A stretch of DNA of 7,941 nucleotides, from assembly GCA_902796525.1 (NCBI GenBank), contig CADBPB010000227.1, forward strand, positions 1 to 7,941. The letters are read 5' to 3'. Every line of letters begins with the position of its first letter. The stretch's first letter is position 1. Made by a program: the position numbers and the translations under genes. Positions 1 to 5,133 of this stretch are shown here, one piece after another. The stretch is from an uncultured Erysipelotrichaceae bacterium (GTDB lineage: Bacteria; Bacillota_I; Bacilli_A; Erysipelotrichales; Erysipelotrichaceae). The notes beneath the pieces were generated by a model, which had not been told where the DNA came from, searched no databases, and worked only from the letters and a program-made list of their open reading frames with translations.

Positions 1-990
1 CTGGCGGGTATGTATGCGGATGTGCCGAATGTGGATGCGGATGTCTATGAGAAGGAAGTTCTCGATACGGCGACAAGGAAAGCGGTAGAAGATCTGGGCA
101 AAGCGGCAGGCGGTCTGACCCTGAAGATCCCGAACAATGTAAAGAAGCAGCAGCAGCTTCTGGATGCGCGCTATGAGGGTGGGGAAGCGGTTTATCTTCC
201 GGTGTGGTTTCTGACCTGGAGAAAAGGCGACCGCGTCGCATATGCGATCGTCAATGGCCAGAGCGGAAAGATCCATGTGGATCTGCCTGCGGATATCGGC
301 CAGTTTACCTTGTATACGTTTGCCGGGGCAGCTTTGATCTATATCGTGCTAAGCCTGCTGTTGACGGTGACGTCGCGCTTCGTGATCTGGTTTGCGGCGT
401 TGCTGGCATACCTGGTCGGACGCAGCTACCGCAAGGAACTGAAACAGATACGGGACAGAGAAAATCATGTGTTCGATAAGGGCTATCTTCTGCAGGACGG
501 GGAAGAACTGCCGATGTCGCCGAAAGCGAGGGACCGTCTGAGAATGAGGAAGCTGCTGAAATCAGACAATATGGTCCTCAAAGTGGTGGTCCTGACCATT
601 GCGATCATCTTCGGCAGCGGTTTCTTTGTTGCTCTGGGAGCGGCCTATGACCTGCTAGTTTCCCAGACCGGAGCGATGGTAATGACGACCCTCGTCGCTA
701 TTCTGGAGATCATCAGTTTTGTCCGGACGCTCTCGGTAGTCGCGTTCCTGCGCAACAAGAGGTCTCTGCTGTTTGCGATCCTGACGCTGCTGGCGATCGG
801 CTATGCGTATGTCGTCGCGAATCTGCAGCCTGTACAGGACTGGTGGTATTATCTTGGGGCGCTGGCTGCTTTAGGAGCCGCAGCCCTGATGTGCATCGAT
901 CTGATCCTGAGGTTCAACGAGACCTCGACCAGGCCTTTGCCATCCTTCTACAGCCGGAAAGGAGGCAACGACAATGCGCAAGATCTGTAA
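1..990 (+). CDS. C-terminal part of a multi-pass membrane protein (5' truncated)
   Basis: The reading frame is open from base 1, so the gene begins outside the window; the ATG at base 10 has no visible ribosome binding site and is probably internal. Numbering from that ATG, residues 1-95 are soluble and contain a conserved-looking block around YLPVWFLTW (62-70) and NGQSGKIHVDLP (82-93). From memory, blocks of this kind (PVW..., NGQTGK...DLP) occur in Bacillota proteins that start with a zinc ribbon and end in membrane helices; the zinc ribbon would lie upstream and cannot be seen. About six hydrophobic segments follow, near 100-119, 123-141, 188-212, 222-241, 252-271 and 278-299. A charged loop of about 45 residues lies between the second and third. 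The stop overlaps the next gene by 17 nt, so the two are translationally linked. Molecular function is unknown. The gene is surely real; the family assignment is tentative. Confidence 0.85.
   Translation: MAGMYADVPNVDADVYEKEVLDTATRKAVEDLGKAAGGLTLKIPNNVKKQQQLLDARYEGGEAVYLPVWFLTWRKGDRVAYAIVNGQSGKIHVDLPADIGQFTLYTFAGAALIYIVLSLLLTVTSRFVIWFAALLAYLVGRSYRKELKQIRDRENHVFDKGYLLQDGEELPMSPKARDRLRMRKLLKSDNMVLKVVVLTIAIIFGSGFFVALGAAYDLLVSQTGAMVMTTLVAILEIISFVRTLSVVAFLRNKRSLLFAILTLLAIGYAYVVANLQPVQDWWYYLGALAALGAAALMCIDLILRFNETSTRPLPSFYSRKGGNDNAQDL
958..965 (+). promoter_or_regulatory. Ribosome binding site for the TPM-domain gene
   Basis: AAAGGAGG lies 8 nt before the ATG at 974, inside the last codons of the upstream gene. 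It fixes the start of the TPM-domain gene even though this makes the two genes overlap by 17 nt. Confidence 0.8.
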
Positions 991-1723
991 GATATTACTG
1001 TTTGTATTCTGCATCCTGCTGTTCAGCACCAATGCAGGCATGACACTCAAGGCGGATGGGCAGATCATCATTGAAGATGATGAAGATCTTTTGAGCGATG
1101 CGGAAGAAAAAGCGTTGCTGGAACATATGGAACCGATCAGCGAATACGGCGGTGTTGCCTTCGTGACGGTCAGCCAGTACGGAGATACCAGCGTCTATGC
1201 CAAGAACCAGTACCGCGAATACTTCGGCAAATCCAGCGGTTTCCTTTTCCTGATCGATATGGGCAGAAGAAACATCTGGATCTTCTCCGATGGAACGATC
1301 TATAAAACGATCAATAAGGCCTATGCCAACACGATCACCGACAATGTCTACCGCTATGCGACGCGCGGCGAATACTATGAATGTGCCGCCAGCGTCTACG
1401 ATCAGGCAAAGATTCTGCTGGAAGGCGGGCATATCGCCCAGCCGATGAAGCACATTTCCAACGCGCTGATCGCTCTGGTATGCGCACTGCTTTTGAATTT
1501 CGTTCTGCTGCTGATACAGCGCAAAGAGAAATATGTGCCGGTCAAAGAGATCGCGGCAGCTATGACGACGGCGACCGCTGTCAGCATCCTTTCCAAGAAA
1601 AAGACCAAATCAAAGCGCCATCTGCATGTGGAGTCCGACAGCAGTTCGGGCGGCGGTTACTCCGGCGGTGGCGGTGGCGGAGGAGGCGGTTCTTCCGGCG
1701 GTGGCGGAGGCCACAGTTTCTAA
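974..1723 (+). CDS. TPM-domain (YgcG-like) membrane protein with glycine-rich tail
   Basis: The product has 249 residues. A signal peptide or signal anchor spans 1-26 (MRKICK followed by a hydrophobic run). A TPM-type domain (TPM_phosphatase, PF04536 family) spans about 36-152; it begins at LLSDAEEKALLEHM and includes VAFVTVSQYG and FLFLIDMGRRNIWIFSDG. A transmembrane helix spans about 161-181. A basic stretch follows (KKKTKSKRHLH), and a tail at 225-249 is almost all Gly and Ser and ends GGHSF. Signal peptide, TPM domain, one helix and a Gly-rich end is the usual plan of this family, whose members are implicated in membrane or photosystem repair and otherwise poorly understood. The topology predicts the TPM domain outside and the tail inside. 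The gene overlaps the upstream membrane-protein gene by 17 nt, so the two products may act together at the membrane; that is inference. Confidence 0.88.
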   Translation: MRKICKILLFVFCILLFSTNAGMTLKADGQIIIEDDEDLLSDAEEKALLEHMEPISEYGGVAFVTVSQYGDTSVYAKNQYREYFGKSSGFLFLIDMGRRNIWIFSDGTIYKTINKAYANTITDNVYRYATRGEYYECAASVYDQAKILLEGGHIAQPMKHISNALIALVCALLLNFVLLLIQRKEKYVPVKEIAAAMTTATAVSILSKKKTKSKRHLHVESDSSSGGGYSGGGGGGGGGSSGGGGGHSF

Positions 1724-1734
1724 TAAACATAAGC

Positions 1735-1738
1735 GAGG
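1735..1738 (+). promoter_or_regulatory. Ribosome binding site deciding the Nif3-family start
   Basis: GAGG lies 8 nt before the ATG at 1747. The same frame stays open much further upstream (to 1381) through the TPM gene, so this site together with family homology decides the true start. Confidence 0.7.
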
Positions 1739-1746
1739 TAAATCAT

Positions 1747-2583
1747 ATGAAAATCAGCGAAATCATTGAAATCATCAAAAAGAACTGCAAAGGATACGGA
1801 GTCATCGATGAGACGGCGACCAGGGACAAGGTCCTTTACGGAGAGACTGACAGGGAATGTACGGGGATCGTGACGACGATCTATGCCAGTTATGACGTGA
1901 TCAGAAAGGCTCAGGAACTGGGGGCGAATTTCATCATAGCCCATGAGTCGCTGTTCTGGAATCATGGCGATCATACCGACTGGCTGCAGGAGAATGAAAC
2001 GTTCAGGATCAAGAAGCAGCTGCTGGATGAGACCGGGATCACGGTATGGCGCGACCACGACTACATCCATTCCTGCGTGCTGCACGAAGGAGAGTGGGTC
2101 GACGGCATCTTCTACGGGCTGGCCTATGAACTGGGCTGGCTGGATTATGTTGCCGGAGACAAAGGCATGCCGATGCTGTATGAGATCCCGGAAACGCCGA
2201 CCAGGGAACTGGCACAGTATCTGATGGAGAAGATGAACCTCAAAGGCATGAAGACGATGGGCGATCTGGATGGCGTCAGCAGGCGGATCTATATCCCGAT
2301 GCATATCATCGGACCGCAGGACAATCAGGAACTTTCCTTCGTAGAAGAAAACAAGGTCGATACCGTTCTGGCAATGGAGATCACCGATTTCACCTTGGCC
2401 ATCTATATGCGCGACGGAGCGCAGGCCGGACTGAACAAGCGCGTCCTGGCCGCCGGACACTTCAATGTCGAAGAACCGGGCATGAAATGGCTGGCGGAAC
2501 AGCATCTTCCGTCTTTGCTGCCGGGATTGCCGATCGCTTTCGTTCAGGCAGGCGATTCCTACACGATGCTGCTAAGAAAATAG
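1747..2583 (+). CDS. Nif3-like dinuclear metal-centre protein
   Basis: The product has 278 residues and looks cytoplasmic, with no signal peptide or membrane helix. It shows the family's hallmark segments. GIVTTIYASYDVIRKAQELG is followed by ANFIIAHESLFWNHG at 60-74 with His66-Glu67. WRDHDYIHS (101-109) can supply an Asp or His ligand. The closing GHFNVEEPGM (237-246) carries His238 and Glu242, the four-residue His/Glu spacing known for the C-terminal metal ligands of E. coli YbgI. Most characterised members have His-His (T/S-H-H-P) at the first site; here the second His is Glu. Nif3/DUF34 proteins form toroidal hexamers and have been annotated as GTP cyclohydrolase I type 2, but their general function is unsettled, so I do not assign a reaction. 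The gene is 23 nt downstream of the TPM gene, probably in the same transcript, and is followed by a terminator. Confidence 0.88.
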   Translation: MKISEIIEIIKKNCKGYGVIDETATRDKVLYGETDRECTGIVTTIYASYDVIRKAQELGANFIIAHESLFWNHGDHTDWLQENETFRIKKQLLDETGITVWRDHDYIHSCVLHEGEWVDGIFYGLAYELGWLDYVAGDKGMPMLYEIPETPTRELAQYLMEKMNLKGMKTMGDLDGVSRRIYIPMHIIGPQDNQELSFVEENKVDTVLAMEITDFTLAIYMRDGAQAGLNKRVLAAGHFNVEEPGMKWLAEQHLPSLLPGLPIAFVQAGDSYTMLLRK

Positions 2584-2619
2584 TATTGATACGCAATAGC
2601 GTCTGCTGCCGAGCGTATG

Positions 2620-2662
2620 AAAAAATCATTGGCGGATCCCGCTGTTCCTCTAATGATTTTTT
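2620..2662 (+). terminator. Intrinsic terminator after the Nif3-family gene
   Basis: A perfect 11-bp stem (AAAAAATCATT at 2620-2630, AATGATTTTTT at 2652-2662) closes a 21-nt loop. Inside the loop a small GCGG/CCGC stem (2632-2635 with 2639-2642) can also form. The 3' arm supplies the T-run. A further short ATACGC/GCGTAT pairing (2589-2594 with 2613-2618) lies just upstream. The stem is AT-rich, but its position directly after the operon supports the call. Confidence 0.7.
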
Positions 2663-2700
2663 CGTTGCCTTTGCAAAAAAGAGTTAAGATAAGAAAGGTG

Positions 2701-2722
2701 TTTCGGAAACCGATTTCCGGAA
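2701..2722 (+). promoter_or_regulatory. Leader hairpin before the small lipoprotein gene
   Basis: A nine-pair stem with one G-U pair joins 2701-2709 to 2714-2722 around a CCGA loop. It ends 2 nt before the AAAGGAG ribosome binding site at 2725-2731. A possible -10 hexamer TAAGAT lies at 2685-2690, without a convincing -35 at normal spacing. The hairpin could stabilise the mRNA 5' end or affect ribosome access; there is no T-run after it, so it is not a terminator. Confidence 0.4.
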
Positions 2723-2736
2723 CGAAAGGAGCTTAT

Positions 2737-3185
2737 ATGAAAAAACAGTGACATTCCTGCTTGCGGCAGCGATGTTGATCAGTCTGGCTGCCTGCGCTAA
2801 AAAAGAAGAACCTGCATCGGAACCGGCAGCATCTGTTGCCGTACCGGAAGAACTCTACGGAAGCTACTACGAAGAGATCGCCGGAAGAGGTCATTTCACT
2901 CTGGATGAAAACGGCATCGTCTGCAACTGGTCTTCCAGCGCATCGGAAACGACCGAGTACAGACTCCCGGTTGAATATGATGAGGAAAATGCCAGGCTGA
3001 CGTACGAGAACGGCGTAAGAACCGATACCGTCTATGAATCTGAAACCAAAAGCAGTTCCACCGTCATTTACGAAGATGGGACAGGCTATTTCGAAATCGA
3101 CGGCAATAAGCTGATCTGGTACAACGATAAAGAAGAAGGTGGTCCTTCCACTTTCATAAAAGACGAAGGCGCAGTCAATCCTTGA
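2737..3185 (+). CDS. Small lipoprotein gene with a one-base frame break just after its start codon
   Basis: A well-placed start exists: AAAGGAG at 2725-2731, 5 nt, then ATG at 2737. Read from there it gives only M-K-K-Q-stop. The body lies in the -1 frame and is open from GTG at 2748 to the stop at 3185 (145 codons). One extra A in the A6 run (2740-2745) would give MKKTVTFLLAAAMLISLAAC, a textbook lipoprotein signal with lipobox L-A-A-C. The GTG itself is about 16 nt from the ribosome binding site and would lose the basic n-region. The mature part starts CAKKEEP and then a small domain, probably all beta, from about LYGSYYEEIAGRGHFTLDEN to WYNDKEEGG. I recognise no named family; it recalls the N-terminal domain of the next lipoprotein. 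It may be a sequencing or assembly indel, an off-state of a slippage-prone tract, or a gene that relies on -1 slippage. The gene is surely real; its expression state is unclear. Confidence 0.7.
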
Positions 3186-3187
3186 TC

Positions 3188-3214
3188 CTGATCCATATAA
3201 AACCGGTGGATCAG
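3188..3214 (+). other. Hairpin just after the small lipoprotein gene
   Basis: CTGATCCA (3188-3195) pairs perfectly with TGGATCAG (3207-3214) around an 11-nt loop, directly after the stop codon. It has no T-run of its own and is probably an mRNA 3'-end stabiliser or part of a tandem structure with the terminator that follows. Confidence 0.45.
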
Positions 3215-3220
3215 CATCGG

Positions 3221-3246
3221 AAGGAGCGAAAGCTTCTTTTGTTTTT
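3221..3246 (+). terminator. Intrinsic terminator of the small lipoprotein gene
   Basis: AAGGAGC (3221-3227) pairs with GCTTCTT (3232-3238) with one G-U pair around a GAAA tetraloop closed by C-G. It is followed by TTGTTTTT, a good U-tract. This is a compact rho-independent terminator that separates the two lipoprotein genes into distinct transcripts. Confidence 0.75.
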
Positions 3247-3276
3247 GCATCGTTATATATTTCTGAAAGCGAAACA

Positions 3277-3285
3277 TGTTATGAT
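3277..3285 (+). promoter_or_regulatory. Extended -10 promoter for the Ig-like lipoprotein gene
   Basis: TGT-TATGAT matches the extended -10 pattern TGnTATAAT (5 of 6 in the hexamer). The -35 region about 17 bp upstream is AT-rich but poor, which is normal for extended -10 promoters. Transcription would start near 3292, giving a leader of about 70 nt. Confidence 0.5.
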
Positions 3286-3344
3286 AAAGACAGATAGAAA
3301 CACAACATAATTCAGCAACATTCAGTGTCATTTTTTTGCGATAC

Positions 3345-3353
3345 AAAGGAGGT
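3345..3353 (+). promoter_or_regulatory. Ribosome binding site fixing the Ig-like lipoprotein start
   Basis: AAAGGAGGT is followed by 6 nt and the ATG at 3360. The frame is also open to a TTG at 3336, but that codon lies before this site and would spoil the signal peptide. Confidence 0.85.
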
Positions 3354-3359
3354 TACCAG

Positions 3360-4601
3360 ATGAAAAGAAAGATAGGGACGATGATTCTGCTGGCATTGCT
3401 TATCTGCTCCTGCAAGGGCAAGAAAGAACCGGAGGCAAAATTCGATCTGGCCGGCAAGACTTACTACAACACAGTCGACAGTTACGGTCACGAGGATCAT
3501 GCGAAAGTGTGGTTCGGCAAGGATGGGACATTCGTTTTCAACGACAGCTATAAAGACGGCTATTACGATATCACAGGCAACTGGACGCTAAAGGAAGATG
3601 TCTGCAGCCTGGAAGTCAAGGAGACGGGACAGGGTTCCTACGGTACCATTATTTTTGAAGTCAAAGACAACGATACCTTGGTTCTTAAAACGGGCTTGAG
3701 CGGTTCCGCGTCCGATGATGTTTTCTCGACGACGGAAACCAAAGGTTCAGATAAAGAAGATTCCGGCAAGAAAGAGGACCCAAAACCGGAGGATACGAAC
3801 AAGGAGATCCCTTGCACGGAGATCTACACCCTCTACAACAACTATTGGGCGGAAGAAGGTACGAAATCATGGCACCTCGATATCAAGCCGGTACCGGAGA
3901 ATACGACCGACAAGATGACCTACAAGTCCAATGACGAATCGATCGTCACGATCGATGAGAACGGCAATGTCGCGACCGGCAAGATCGGCAAGACGACGAT
4001 CGAAGTGACCTGCGGCAGCCAGAAGATCACCGTCGGTTTCGAGACCAGGGCGGACGGTCCTACATCGCTGGTGCTGAATCCGGCGACGATCATGATCTAC
4101 CCGGGCGATTATATCAACCTGAAAGTAGATGTCTATCCGGAAACGGCGGAAAAGAAAGTAACTTTCACATCGGCAGATCCGGCAATCGCGACGGTCGACA
4201 AGGAAGGAAAGGTGGTCGGTGTTGCGCCTGGGCAGACCGAGATCACTGTGAAGGCAGAGAATGGCGTCAGCGCCGTATGCAAGGTCTTTGTTGAGGGAGA
4301 AACCGTCATTTTCGAGATGGAAAACAATGTCAGCGTCAAAGCCGGAAGCGGCGAGAAGATCCCATACAAAGCGACCTGGGTCATGTATTATGAAGGCAAT
4401 GTCACCAAAACCGATGTCACGGAGTATGTCGATTTCCATACCGCTTATACTTCCGCGCTGGATATCGACGGTCATGGCAACGTCTATGCCAAAGGAGCGA
4501 TCTATGAAACGACAGATGTTCCGGTATCGTTCTCTTACAACGACGGAGGTTCTTTCTATGTCGAGTCGCAGACGTTCTATGTGCATGTTGTAAAAGAGTA
4601 G
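3360..4601 (+). CDS. Surface lipoprotein with bacterial Ig-like (Big_2) repeats
   Basis: The product has 413 residues. A lipoprotein signal peptide (MKRK, hydrophobic core, lipobox I-C-S-C) predicts lipidation at Cys18. Residues about 27-125 form a small beta-rich domain (FDLAGKTYYNTVDSYG ... GTIIFEVKDNDTLVL) recalling the preceding small lipoprotein. A charged linker follows (about 126-150, rich in K, E, D and P). An Ig-like unit spans about 152-229 (YKSNDESIVTIDENGNVATG). A clear Big_2 unit spans 233-313; its signature is TFTSADPAIATVDKEGKVVG then PGQTEITVKAENG. A more divergent third beta unit spans about 315-412. Big_2 domains in Gram-positive bacteria usually sit on cell-surface proteins and act as spacers or adhesive modules. 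No catalytic domain, LPXTG motif or S-layer anchor is visible, so anchoring would be through lipid only. It has its own promoter and terminator. Binding partner unknown. Confidence 0.88.
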   Translation: MKRKIGTMILLALLICSCKGKKEPEAKFDLAGKTYYNTVDSYGHEDHAKVWFGKDGTFVFNDSYKDGYYDITGNWTLKEDVCSLEVKETGQGSYGTIIFEVKDNDTLVLKTGLSGSASDDVFSTTETKGSDKEDSGKKEDPKPEDTNKEIPCTEIYTLYNNYWAEEGTKSWHLDIKPVPENTTDKMTYKSNDESIVTIDENGNVATGKIGKTTIEVTCGSQKITVGFETRADGPTSLVLNPATIMIYPGDYINLKVDVYPETAEKKVTFTSADPAIATVDKEGKVVGVAPGQTEITVKAENGVSAVCKVFVEGETVIFEMENNVSVKAGSGEKIPYKATWVMYYEGNVTKTDVTEYVDFHTAYTSALDIDGHGNVYAKGAIYETTDVPVSFSYNDGGSFYVESQTFYVHVVKE

Positions 4602-4602
4602 G

Positions 4603-4647
4603 CGATCCTTAGGATCGGGGAAGACGGCGCTTGCATGAGTCCGTCTT
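4603..4647 (+). other. Two hairpins after the Ig-like lipoprotein gene
   Basis: CGATCC/GGATCG (4603-4608 with 4612-4617, loop TTA) is followed by AAGACGG/CCGTCTT (4621-4627 with 4641-4647, 13-nt loop). Neither has a T-run. Together with the terminator at 4663 they make three stem-loops in a row, probably 3'-end structure of the lipoprotein mRNA. Confidence 0.5.
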
Positions 4648-4662
4648 GATACAGACATACAA

Positions 4663-4688
4663 AAAAGCGTTCATTATTGAACGCTTTT
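4663..4688. terminator. Bidirectional terminator shared by the Ig-like lipoprotein gene and ruvX
   Basis: A perfect 11-bp stem (AAAAGCGTTCA with TGAACGCTTTT) closes a TTAT loop. The + strand continues GTTTTT; on the minus strand the 3' arm runs into a T6 tract. It lies between convergent genes, and the stop codon of ruvX (4674-4676) falls in the loop, so the last four ruvX codons form one arm. Confidence 0.88.
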
Positions 4689-5096
4689 GTTTTTATCGAG
4701 ATAGTATTGCAGGATGCGTACGGCAGCCTGCTGGTCGATGACTTTCTTGCGCTTCTTGCGCGAGACGTTGGCCTGGATCAGGAACTCTTCGGAGTCCTTG
4801 GTGGTGTTTCTTTCGTCCTGCAGAACGACTTTGATCCCCGATTCCTGTTCCAGGATCTCGGCGATCTCTCTTGACAGCTTGGCACGCGGTCCTTCGTCGT
4901 CATTCTCCAGCAGCGGATAGCCCATCACGACCAGATCGGGTTTTTCTTCCTCGAAGTATGCAAGGATCTTATCGATCGCTTCGTCGTAATCATCGGGATG
5001 GAAACGGATCGTTTTGACCGGCTGAGCCAGACGGCCGGTATCGGATTTGGCGATGCCGCAGGTAACGCTGCCTAAATCTAGACTGATATATTTCAT
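4674..5096 (-). CDS. ruvX: RuvX/YqgF-family putative Holliday junction resolvase
   Basis: The product has 140 residues, the usual length. RNase H-like fold motifs are all present: SLDLGSVTCGIAKSD with Asp7 at the first strand, DLVVMGYPLLENDDEGPRA (54-72) in place of the common VVGLPLNMDG block, LQDERNTTKDSEEF (92-105) where most members have DERLTT, and RKKRKKVIDQQAAVRILQYYL (113-133) with Asp121. The acidic residues Asp7, Glu95 and Asp121 fit the family's metal-binding site. Members are linked to Holliday junction processing and to pre-16S rRNA 5'-end maturation in bacteria; which role dominates cannot be read from sequence. The gene lies 18 nt downstream of ugd on the same strand but lacks a Shine-Dalgarno sequence at normal distance. 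The more usual Bacillota neighbours (alaS and a small DUF965-type gene) are absent here. Confidence 0.9.
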   Translation of the reverse strand: MKYISLDLGSVTCGIAKSDTGRLAQPVKTIRFHPDDYDEAIDKILAYFEEEKPDLVVMGYPLLENDDEGPRAKLSREIAEILEQESGIKVVLQDERNTTKDSEEFLIQANVSRKKRKKVIDQQAAVRILQYYLDKNKSVQ

Positions 5097-5103
5097 CGCT
5101 GTT

Positions 5104-5133
5104 ATTATACTCTTTTAATCGCGGAGATATAAA
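5104..5133 (-). promoter_or_regulatory. Possible internal promoter for ruvX giving a near-leaderless mRNA
   Basis: On the minus strand TTTATA (5133-5128), an 18-nt spacer and a perfect TATAAT (5109-5104) overlap the end of ugd. Transcription should start 6-7 nt after the -10, at 5097-5096, which is at or one base before the ruvX ATG. The nearest purine run (AAAAGAG) is about 13 nt from the ATG, too far for a normal Shine-Dalgarno. Confidence 0.45.

Noticed and set aside
1381..1746. N-terminal extension of the Nif3-family frame
   Set aside because: The extension runs through the TPM gene in another frame. The ribosome binding site at 1735-1738 and family length point to 1747.
1720..2505. 261-codon open frame on the minus strand opposite the Nif3-family gene
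   Set aside because: It is antisense to a clearly conserved gene, has no ribosome binding site, and its composition (rich in Asp, Phe, His and Ile) is typical of a shadow frame.
2585..2700. Full sigma-A promoter for the small lipoprotein gene
   Set aside because: TAAGAT at 2685-2690 is a fair -10, but the only TTG-type -35 (TTGCCT, 2665-2670) is just 14 nt away; not good enough to list on its own.
3867..4658. 263-codon open frame on the minus strand opposite the Ig-like lipoprotein gene
   Set aside because: It is rich in Arg, Asp and Ile, as expected from reading the complement of this codon usage, and lacks a start signal. The + strand has a lipobox and Big_2 motifs.
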